From: Phragmites australis
Taxonomy: Eukaryota; Streptophyta; Magnoliopsida; Poales; Poaceae
Reading direction: 5' to 3'
Assembly (NCBI RefSeq): GCF_958298935.1
Contig: NC_084932.1
Span: 8,039,501 to 8,103,500 of the forward strand
Length of the DNA stretch: 64,000 nt
Shown: one piece after another, positions 54,827-64,000 of the stretch
Position numbering within the stretch: position 1 is the stretch's first letter
Layout: the number at the start of each line of letters is the position of its first letter
The notes under the pieces: model-generated
What the model saw: the letters and a program-made list of their open reading frames with translations, nothing else
Told to the model about the DNA's origin: nothing
The model's database searches: none
Position numbers and translations under genes: made by a program

Positions 54827-57591
54827 TGTAACCCCTTAATTTCAATTTTTGCAATAGTTTAAAATTTTGCTAGAATTTTAAATATGAGTTGCCAATTTGT
54901 TCAATTGAAGAAATTAATTTCTACATTTAATTTTGCCATAGGTTATATATAAGTTCGATTCATTCATGCCGACGTAGTTGCAATAGGTTTTTATGCGTGG
55001 AAAAAGTTTGCAAAACTTCACTAGAAGTCACTCATTTAAGCCTCTTTTGAATTTAGTTCAAAATGTAAAAACAAAAGCAATTTCAAAATTGTAAAAGCAT
55101 CCCGTGCCGAATCTTTCTCCCAGCCCACCTCTTCCCTCCCCTCTCTTCCAACCGCGTGGGCCGCCAGCCTCCTTCCCGCCCTGTGCTGCGCACAAGATGA
55201 CCTGCACTACGCCTGAGCCAGAGCTATCCCCTCCCTCATCTATCTCTCTGCCTCGTGGGCCCCACCTGGGCTGGCTGGAGCCCGATCCGCCCCCAAATCG
55301 TGCGCCCGATCAAATCACTGCCTCCCCACATTGTTTTGACTCAATTAAACCCTGTGGCTGAGATCCCCGCCCCCTATTCACTCCTTCCCGGTTGTTTTCC
55401 CCCTTCATTACCTCTCTCTAATGCAGAATCTGCCGCATTTATCTTCGACAAGCCCACCAGCCAATCTCTTCAAATCCCGGCTGATGCACTTCCCCTCTCG
55501 CGCATATAAGCTAGCCTTTGTCTCTGTGGTGAGGTTCCGCAATAATTTAACCCGTTTCCCCCTCCTTTCCCGCTCGGTTTCACCCTTAGCGCCGTCGTCT
55601 TCTCTGTTGCAGGGTCACCGGAGAAGCTCCTGGCCGCACTTCGGCGTCGCTCGACCCATGGAGCACCGCCCGCATCATAACCAAGCCACGACGTTCACCT
55701 CTCTCCGTCGTCGGCCTCTCTCCTTCCTTCTCTGCCGATGAGAAGCCCGTGGTAATGCTCCCCTCACCCTCCTCTTCATTTTGCGTATCTCCCCATCGAA
55801 ATTCGTGGCCGGACGCGCTTTTCCCGCGTGTCTCTGGCGATGCGCCGGCTACCCTGCCACCGTTGGTCGCCATCCGTCGTGTCTACACCGCCGGTAGAGT
55901 CCGTCTGCCACCTCTTTGAACCCCGGTCATTACTTCATAACCGGCCCACCGTGGACATGGAGCGGCCTTCCAGACTGTGGTCCATGGGTCCGTAGACCAA
56001 CTCCAAGAGATTTTCCAATAGAAAATTAAATCGGTTTTGATTTATGACATCATAAATTAGCTTTCCAGTTTAAAAACAAATTGGTTTATTCTTAGAAATC
56101 AAGTAAAATTTGCAGAAAAGCCCCTAGAACTTCAAAAGCTTATAACTTTTTAGCTTGTAGTTACGATTTGGGCGATTTTCATGCTCAAATGTTTGTAGCA
56201 ATGTGTAGAATCTTTTTATAGTTTTTTTTTACCTAGTTTTAGTACTTTTTGGTGTACTTTCCTTAGAGGTTTCCCTCGTGTGCTCTTTCCGGTTTGTTGA
56301 TTAGGAGTTGAGCAGTTCAAGAATCTTCAAGATGAAGCTTTTGATGACTTTGAGCAACCCCCACTGAAGGCAAGTGTTTTTTAACATTTTGACCCCTGTT
56401 TTAGGATTCATGTGTAGCTATTTATTCCTTCATTGCATGTTTGTCTAAACGAGAATGCCATGTTGGGCTTTACTAGCTTTTGTACGATTATTCCTTGTTG
56501 TCGTTGATGAGTCATGGTTAATGAAGGGTAGATATGCTAGTGTTGTCATAGTTGGGTAAATGTTAATCTTGACTAATGTCTATGCAACCAGAATTGGGTA
56601 TAGTACTCTTGTAGCAACATGGTATAGGGACCCTATCAGGATGATTGGTTTGAGGTGGTGCTGAACAACAGGTTCTTGGACATGTAACCAAGTGAATCCG
56701 CACAACCACGAGGCCTATATGGGTACGGCCTGCCCAACTAATTAGCCACCCCTCTAACTTTGTGGGCACCGTTGGACGGTTGAGTGGCACAAGAGAGGGC
56801 TTCTGCAGCAACTTAATCGTCTGTTAGCGGTGAAATCTTAGTGGGTGCCTCAAGTTGGTGGGAGCTTTTTAAAGGCCTTGTAGTGAGACCCCGACTCCAC
56901 ACCTCAGAAGTGTGAAGCAACACGGGAGTCATGACTCGTGGGGAAAGTTGTGCAAACTCTGCAGAGTATCAATCTGGTCGATCAGCCGTGCTCACGGACA
57001 AGAGCGGACTTGGACTTCTTTGGGATTATATGGGATCATGGTTGTTATTGTTGGTTGGGTAACCAGGTAATGGAATTACCTGGTGAGTCTTGGTAGTCGG
57101 ATGGAATCCGATGTGTCTTCATACTTAATAAATGGAATGCCTGTTGTTGGAGTCATTAGGTTAAAGTTTGCTTGGTGCAGTTAACCATGTCTAACCTTTC
57201 CTTGACCTAAGCCCCATAGCATGTTTTCCCTACACTTGCAAAGTACATTTTTGTACTCACACATATTGTCCCTTCTCTTGCATTCTACCACCATTCAGAA
57301 GCCGTCAATGAAGCTGCAACCTTTGATGAAGACGACTTCGACCCGGAGTTGCTGTCCTAGGCTGGAGTGCCCCTAGTTGATGCTTGTGGATATGCAAGCC
57401 CTGCTGGCGCTGAAGATCTTTAGTTCTGCTATGTTTTCTTTTAGACCCTCGGGTCATTTTGTATTAAGTTAATTACGTTATTGTAATAATGGCACAGTGA
57501 TGATACACTGATGATGTAAACGCATGTATGAACTTGATCCTGGCATACATATGTTGTGCCCGGTTTTGTTCCTTTAAAACTAGGTGTTACA
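54827..57591 (+). mobile_element. Solo Tekay-like LTR inside a copia gag (2.77 kb)
   Basis: It starts TGTAACCCCTTAATTTC at 54827 and ends ...TAGGTGTTACA at 57591. The flanks are ttcta (54822-54826) and ttcaa (57592-57596), a 5-bp target duplication with one mismatch. Removing it restores the gag reading RRIL-Q-ALLPMYKLIVS. It is the same family as the LTR at 50397-53095 but in opposite orientation. GC-rich open frames at 55100-55870 lie inside it and are not genes. A solo LTR of this kind is the usual product of recombination between the two LTRs of a full element. Confidence 0.9.
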
Positions 57592-59190
57592 TTCAAGCTC
57601 TTCTTCCAATGTACAAGTTGATAGTCTCTATCATATACGACAACAATAACATTAGCAAGATGACTCCAAGCCAAGTTCTCAGCAATATCACCGCTCATGA
57701 GATAACCATGAACATGAAGGTTGAAGGCTCATCCTCATCCGATGCCAAGAACTTTTCCCTCACAAGCTATCAAGCTCCTTGCCCACACATGAAATAGAAA
57801 ATGAGAAGGCAAGAGCAAGAGTCAAGCTCAAGCGAAGATGATGGTGATGAAGATGAAGAAAGCGATGAAGAAGATGAGCAAATCACCTCAAGTGATGAAG
57901 AAATAGATCCTAAGATCACCAATCTCATCTCAAGATTGGAAAATGATCTCAAGAGGATCAATGCTAAGATTGATCATCCAATATCCATGAAAAACTTGAT
58001 CAACACAATTGATCATATCAAGAAGGAGAAGAAGACCAAGAACAAAATGGAGACAAGGTGAAGAAGCAAAGCATTTGCAAAGCATAGGAAGATGGGTGAG
58101 TGAAGATGAAGATTTAACCTCCAGTGATGAGAGCTTCACCATCCACTCTTCCAAGAGAACCACTTCCTCACAGTTGTTATCACGCAAGTCGTCATCACAC
58201 AAGTGCCTTAGGGCCAAAGGTATAGAAAATGATGTAAGTGATGATGGATCCGATGAGGATTCACCCTCTCAAGAAAAACTTCTTGAGTTGATCAAAGAGC
58301 AATAAATGGCCTTAAAGAAACAAGATAAAGAACTTAAGAAATTCAATGCCCTTAATGAGATTCATGCTTCTTTTATTTCCAATTATGAACAATTATTGAA
58401 CAATTTTGAAGTGCTAAACAAGGAGCATGAAGAGCTTGAGTCAAAACTTGAGAGTATTGAATCTCAAACTAAGGCTCCTTTGAAGCAATCTAGTTCTCTC
58501 TTTGATTTTAATCCTAAGATAGATGCTTCTACTTCTTGTGATGATTTGATTGATCTTTCTAGTTCACCCATTCGCGATGAGACGTGTTGAGAATGTTGTA
58601 GAATCATGTAATGATTTCATTGAACAAGAAAATGATAAGCTCAAGCAAGAAGTGAAGAAGCTTAAGAAGGACTTAGCAAGATTAAAGGGCAAGAATCATG
58701 TCCAACTTCCTCAAGATAACCATGGCAACATGGTGAACAAGTTCATGACAACATGATGAACAAGCTTGTGGAGGGGTCCAGAGTGACATGTTTCAAGTGT
58801 CGTCAAGAAGGCCATAAATCCTTCTGATGCAAGCAAGTCAAGAAGGAGATCAAGGAGAATAAAAAATGATGAATCTCTCAAACAAGACCTCCAACATCTA
58901 CAACAAGCTGAACTACAAGATCAAGACCAAGAAAACTACTACAAGCTCAAGAAGAAGGATAATGGCAAAGTGATTGCACCTATGATTGGGATAAAGGATT
59001 ATAGGTGGAACCAACCCATTTGGGTGCCCAAGGAAGTCATCACCAATATGAAGGGACCCCAATCGATTTGGTCCAAAGAAGACTTGAAGTCCACGGGACA
59101 GTTTGGGGGATTTGGAGACATAGTACACAAGGTGAAGTAAATGTTCAAGCAAGAAGCCAAGTGTACAAGATTGGACGCATTGATTAAAAC
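57592..59190 (+). pseudogene. gag: SIRE-like copia gag, 3' part, with coiled coil and CCHC knuckle
   Basis: The frame resumes ALLPMYKLIVSIIYDN, MTPSQVLSNITAHEITMNMK, stops after CPHMK, then an acidic Ser-rich region (SSSEDDGDEDEESDEEDEQI). Helical, coiled-coil-like segments follow (58306-58590: NALNEIHASFISNYEQLLNN; 58600-58700: NDKLKQEVKKLKKDLARLK). The knuckle at 58789-58830 reads CFKCRQEGHKSF-stop-C, that is CX2CX4HX4C with one nonsense codon. The tail NQPIWVPKEVITNMKGPQSI (about 59010-59070) is the SIRE-type gag end. At least four stops or frameshifts are present. No protease, integrase or RT follows. Confidence 0.85.
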
Positions 59191-60231
59191 ATTGATCATC
59201 CTATAACCTAATCCCCATCCAAATGTTAAGAGGTAATGGTAGCTAGACTTTTGTTCATGCATTTTGTTTGCATCTAGTACATTTGCCTTGTCTAGGATTG
59301 CATGTATATATTTCATTTCTTTGCAATGCCTATTGTAGGTTTTTATATGGTAGGTTTCTTCCATTTCTCTCTAACGCATGAGCAACCTACATAGTTTATT
59401 AGTTGTAGGTTCTTTTCATGACACTTTTTTTAAGTCTTTTATTTATGTGCCATGAGTTCAATCTATAGGGTGAATTCCTCATTGTTATCAATAACAAGTG
59501 AATATCTCTCACAAGTATTGGACACTTGTATGCACATATTTAGGGGGAGCATATGGGTTGTGATTTTGAGACTAACATGTGTTGCAATTCGTATCTTTTG
59601 TAGTCTCATGGAATAATCTACAGGTCCCCGAAGGTATGCAATGCTTAAAGGTTTCAATTGGTATCATTGTCAAATTATTTGTACATTTAAGCTACCTTCA
59701 TGCATAATATGGCTTAAAATTCCTATCTTGATATATTGTTTAGTGTGCAAGTATTGTGGCATACCTACAAATGGTTCATCACAAGTGGGTCTAGTCATAT
59801 GCACACACAAATTGGGAGTGTAGACTATATTATGTGAGTTTCATGAATTGTAATCTATATCCATTCCTACATGTGGTATCATCTTATTGGATCATGATTT
59901 ATGAAGGCTCTCACATTTGCTATAACATTTTTCCTTGGAGCCAACATGTGTTTGTATCCTTTTTGTGATTGTTGACAAAGGGGGAGAATTTTAGTGACCA
60001 AAGCAAGATGATATGCCTAGAGGAAGAACAAGTAACGAAGCAAAATGCCTAGGGATTCCAAGATTGAAAAAAGGGGGGACAAAATTGAAGGAGTTCTTGC
60101 ATGGGTCAGTCAAGGGAGATAGTGGTGATAGGGGGAGAATTGTCTCTATGGTGGCCATAACAAAAGGGGGAGAAAATGAAGGTAAGAACAAGGTGTGATA
60201 AAGATGGGATCTTTCCCTTACAATTGCTATA
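59191..60231 (+). other. SIRE-like 3' region with five polypurine tracts, no pol
   Basis: Purine tracts of the ggggga(g) type occur at about 59540, 59982, 60071, 60130 and 60160 (aaaagggggagaaaatg). No coding block is supported. Repeated polypurine tracts ahead of the LTR are characteristic of SIRE/Maximus elements. The expected 3' LTR is not seen because a Tat-type LTR starts at 60232. Confidence 0.5.
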
Positions 60232-60953
60232 TGTTGGGGTCGTCATTAAGTACCCTTGACGCTCCTGGCCCCACCAGCCTGCGCTTGAAGACAAATAGGT
60301 CCCAGGAGGCCTTGCGGATCACCAGGCTCCAAAAACCTCCGGAGCTTTGGCCTTCCAGAGCCCCAGTCTCCGGAGCCCTTCCCCTCCAGAATCTGGATGG
60401 GCTTTCCAAAGCCTAGGGGTAAGTCAAAAGACCTTAGGGAAAGATCTACCAGAGGGGGCCCACTAGCCGTCCTCCACCTGTAAGGAAGTGACCTACATTT
60501 AATGCAACACAAGTGGAGGCCATCCTTACATACCCCGTGTAAGTGGAGGCTATCCTGACATTTTGGTAGTGCGGCGCCGCAATAGGCGACCAGCTACGCA
60601 CCATGTGTCGGCCACTTGCACCATTGTGTTGCCGTAATAGAAGAATATCTTCCGATTAGGAGTAAGCGCATCCCACCTAGACCCATGTTGTGTGATTCGA
60701 CCGGTTCTAGACCCATGCAATATGGCGACATTTGTATCGCCATCTCTACAGGGGCATACTTGTACATTTCACACCCTACTAGTACTATAAATATGGACCC
60801 TTGGCCATGAGGCCACGGACTGATCCTTTTTACCATCAATATATTTGTTGTTCCTCCCTCTTCACTTCTTTTTCACTTAAGAATATATTAAGGCACTCCT
60901 GTGAGTGAGCCCTCGTCGCACTTGTTCACTTAAGATATCTTCTTGCACCAACA
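60232..60953 (+). mobile_element. 5' LTR of a Tat-type gypsy element (about 722 bp)
   Basis: It starts TGTTGGGGTCGTCATTAAG at 60232 and ends ...TTGCACCAACA at about 60953, followed by gcgcgccatccgtggatagg, the (tt)ggcgc(g)ccgtctgtgg-type leader of Tat/Retand elements. A TATA box is present at 60786-60793. Its 3' partner lies outside the window. Confidence 0.8.
60786..60793 (+). promoter_or_regulatory. TATA box of the Tat-type LTR
   Basis: TATAAATA in the context gtactataaatatggaccc, about 160 bases before the LTR end. This is the normal place for the LTR promoter that would produce the genomic transcript. Confidence 0.6.
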
Positions 60954-60998
60954 GCGCGCCATCCGTGGATAGGAACAAAGAAGTGCCAGATAGGTAGG

Positions 60999-61990
60999 AT
61001 GCCACCCAAAAAGAAGACCACCAGGGCCAAAGCATAGGGGGCTAGTGCCCCGGCCTCGCCAGTGCGAAGGACCACACGCCACACATGAGACAGCCCCTCA
61101 GTCGGGGCAACGAGGGCCCTGTGGCCACTAGCACCACTGCTGCGACCACAGCTATGGTTGGTGCTAGTGGCCCCGCTTAGCAGCAACATAATGAGGGCCC
61201 CATTGCATCACTAGGGGATACAACCAGCACCGTCGTTGTGAATACCACCTTTGCCGAGCAATAGTAGAGCATTGTGGCCCTCTAGACTCAGCTCGAGGAG
61301 CTACAGACGGTCCTGCGGGCAGCACAACAACCTGCCTAGGGGACCACCGCTGCTCCCTTAATGGCTAGTGTCATTCTGACCTTGGCTCTGGGGACTGGCG
61401 AGGGTTCATCCCCACATCCCATCGCCACTAGGCACCCACTACAATCAGTGTGAAGTTTTTGAAGCCTCGAATTCATCATCGCAAGGCCTTGGTACAAGAT
61501 CATGACTCTCCCCTGCAGATGAACCTATAGGTCACACCCTTCCCGGAGAACTTTTAGACCCTTAAGTTGCCTAAGTTTAGGGGCAACTTAGACCTAGACA
61601 AGTTTATCCGCTCGTACGCTCTCGCTCTAGAAGCCTTCCCCGTGCAAGACAGCGCCCAAGCCGATAGCTTGAGAAGGGTACTGGTGCACTCTATACGGGG
61701 TCGGATGTGGACATAGTACCGAAGACTGCCAGACCCTCAGAACCTTTTGAGAGGAGTACCTCTAGAGGCAGGCAACTTATGCAACTATTGAGAGGGACGA
61801 CAGTGAGTGACCTGAAGGATGTGGATCAGCAGTGGCTCACCAGGTTGATCACCTGGCCTTGCAGAACCCCTCCCACCTGGCTCTGCCATCGCCACCTCCG
61901 CCGCCTGGAGGCCAGTACATCCCCAAAGGGGCATAGCCAGGCAGGTGGTGCTTGCCATAATCGGGGGAGGAAGCTCTGACGGCTCCTCAA
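60999..61990 (+). pseudogene. gag: Tat-type gypsy gag, many stops
   Basis: The first ATG after the leader is at 60999 (MPPKKKTTRAKA, then a stop). A Pro/Ala-rich region follows, with stops mostly TAG or TGA. The conserved capsid block begins at about 61530: VTPFPENF-stop-TLKLPKF, RGNLDLDKFIRSYALALEAF and ADSLRRVLVHSIRGRMW. Beyond 61740 frames shift and only scattered gag-like residues (QQWLTRLI) remain. The usual zinc knuckle could not be recognised. Seven or more in-frame stops make it a pseudogene. Confidence 0.75.
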
Positions 61991-62019
61991 AGCGACAATG
62001 GTGAGACTACACACGGGGG

Positions 62020-64000
62020 GTGAACCATGTCGGGGCAACCAACATCCATTGCCAGGCCCCTAAATGGGCTGATTCCCCCGTCATGTTCACCTATAATGAT
62101 TCCGATGGGGTGAAGTTCCTCCACTTCGACGCTTTGGTTATCTCAGCCAACATTGCCAAAGTTGAGGTCCGGAGGGTACTGATCAACGAAGGTAGGTCGG
62201 TAGACCTCCTCTTCGTACACGCCTTCGACCAGCTCCGTATCCTGCAGAGCTAGCTTTCCCTAGCCCATAGGCCCTTGCAAGGGTTCAACGGGGCCCCACT
62301 TGACTTCCTAGGAAAAATAGAGCTCCTGGTCATCTTTGGTGAGGGCCCCGCTACGCGGACCGAAGTTATCATCTTTGACATTGTGGACGCACCCTACGCT
62401 TACAATGTCATCCTTGGCTGGAGGACTCTAAACAAATTTAGAGCTGCTCCCCATCACAACTATCTCTACCTAAAGGTTCCTAGACCCTAAGCGCTAATCT
62501 CCATCCATAGCAACCAAGACTTGGCAAGGCCCATTGAGTACGGGCACCCTTCCTCTCTCAATGGACACCACATCCATAACATGGCCATAGAGAGCTCTAA
62601 AGACCCCCCTTCGGCATACCTAGGCATTGTGGCCCTCTAAAGCCATGAGCAGAGTGGGAAGTGAAATTTGTTCCAGCATGTTTGGACTAGCCTAACCGAA
62701 CCTTCCAAATTGGGGTAGACCTCAGTCCAGAGTAGGAAGCCTAGCTCCTGACCACCCTACAGGGTAACCTAGATATCTTTGAATGGTCCCCGTAGGACAT
62801 CCCTGGGGTCGACCACTACATCATCGAGCATGCCCTCTGAGTTGACCTGAAGTCCAGGTCAGTGCGTCAGGGGCTCCGCAAACTCTCCCCTGAGCAGGCA
62901 GAGGCCGCAAAAGAGGAAGTCCAGAAGCTACTGAAGGCCGGCATCGTCCAAGATATCACACACTCCGAGTGGCTCTTGAACCCTGTCCTAGTCAAGAAAC
63001 ATAATGAAAAATGGTGCAGGTGCGTCAACTTTACCTCACTTAACAAAGTCTGCCCCTGAGATCCATACCCCCCTTCCTCGCATCGACTAACTAGTAGATT
63101 CTACCACCGGATGTGAGTTGCTGAGCTTCCTGGATGCATATTCTGGATACCACCAAGTGTAGATGGCTCCGGAGGATGAGAGCAAGACTAGCTTCATCAC
63201 CCCTTTTAGGGTATACTACTACATTTGGATGCCCTTTGGCCTCTGGAACATTGAAGCCACCTTCTATAGCTTGATACACAAGATTCTGGAGTAGTAATTA
63301 CGTCGCAACATTGAGGATTACATCGATGACATTATCATAAAGAGCAAGCTTGAGAATGACATGTCACTGACCTCTAAGAAATATTCACCAGCCTCCGGGC
63401 TGGAGGCGATACCGCTTAATCCTGAGAAGTGCGCATTTGGCGCCAAGGCTGGTATGCTATTGGGATAACTTGTCTCTCTGAGGGGCATGGAGGCCAACCC
63501 TGGAAATATCTCTGCCATAACGGAATTGTCACCCCCTCGCCAATATGAAGGAAGTCTAGCACTTGGCTGGGCGCCTTGTAGCCCTTGGCCATTTCCTCAC
63601 CAAATCCTCTAAGCATAACCTTCCATTTTTCAAAACGCTGAGGGGCTCCGAGCCTTTTAGATGGTTCCCGGAGTGCCTAGCTGCTTTTGAAGCCCTCAAG
63701 GCCCACCTTTCTGACCTCAAGTCACTTGCGATACCCCTTCCCGGTGTAGGGCTCCTTCTGTACTTATCCGCCTCTACCTCCGCCATAAGTGCTGCGCTAA
63801 TACAAGAGGAGGACACCGAAGGTCATTCTGTATATCGACCCATGTACTATGTATTGAAGGCCCTAGCAGGGGCCAGGACATGCTACATCGAGCTTGAGAA
63901 GATAGCATATGCCCTCCTAATGGCCTCACGCAAGCTCCAACACTACTTTCTCGCCCACGACATTACAGTGCCAACCTCATACCCGCTTGGTGACATGTTT
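62020..64000 (+). pseudogene. pol: Tat-type gypsy pol (protease, RT, RNase H), runs off the window
   Basis: Blocks: YNDSDGVKFLHFDALVISAN and VRRVLINEGRSVDLLFVHAF (62020-62253), the protease with LINEGRS where active copies have LIDxGSS, so the catalytic Asp is Asn; LLVIFGEGPATRTEVIIFDI and YNVILGWRTLNKFRA (62275-62490); RT start KLLKAGIVQDITHSEWLLNP and VNFTSLNKVCP (62862-63059); RVYYYIWMPFGLWNIEATFY (about 63210) and the catalytic YIDDIIIKSK (63319-63348); RNase H remnants IQEEDTEGHSVYRPMYYVL and ARTCYIELEKIAYALLMASR near the end. Several stops interrupt RT. The RT style (AGI(V)xxxxHxEWLxNPVLVKK) is Tat/Retand-like. Confidence 0.88.

Noticed and set aside
1..64000. CRISPR arrays, operons, riboswitches, rRNA
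   Set aside because: The sequence is plant nuclear DNA by its spliced gene and transposon content; repeats present are transposon-derived and irregularly spaced.

Overview
The window looks like repeat-rich nuclear DNA of a grass (Poaceae, probably Panicoideae; the subfamily is an inference). It has one spliced host gene with GT-AG introns, TATA and poly(A) signals, inside nested LTR retrotransposons (Ty3/gypsy Tekay-type chromovirus, Ty3/gypsy Tat-type, Ty1/copia SIRE-, Tork- and unassigned-type) and CACTA DNA transposons. There are no operons, rRNA genes, true tRNA genes or CRISPR arrays.

Layout. 1-1589: tail ends of two LTRs. 1600-7153: decayed minus-strand CACTA element with transposase remnants and a 445-bp tandem duplication, cut by a Tekay-type element. 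7154-12437: 3' LTR plus nearly intact pol of that element, missing its 5' half. 12438-13103: Tat-type gag scrap. 13104-18912: SIRE-type copia element (LTR with about 100-bp tandem repeats, long 3' region, internally deleted pol). 19026-25847: end of one CACTA element, then a complete 4.1-kb CACTA deletion derivative. 25980-29975: Tork-type copia element whose 3' LTR is partly duplicated; one copy contains a 566-bp CACTA miniature element. 29976-31690: LTR element of the 'putative gypsy type transposon' (Transposase_28) class.

32727-36304 (minus): the host gene, a seven-exon LONELY GUY (LOG)-like cytokinin-activation gene. The reading frame and splice sites are intact, but two active-site motifs are altered. 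Small SINE-like and MITE-like insertions lie in its first intron and promoter side.

37140-47373: a copia element cut by a second Tekay-type element. 47374-54826: LTR pieces of Tekay-like families, an unrecognised 246-codon ORF just after a PBS-like sequence, and a gypsy gag-protease scrap. 54186-60231: a SIRE-like element with gag but no visible pol, carrying a solo LTR with a near-perfect 5-bp target duplication. 60232-64000: Tat-type gypsy element running off the window.

Only the LOG-like gene seems to serve the plant. The other coding sequences are transposon genes, nearly all broken by stops, frameshifts or truncation. The nesting order gives a relative history: older CACTA and copia copies are interrupted by Tekay-type elements.
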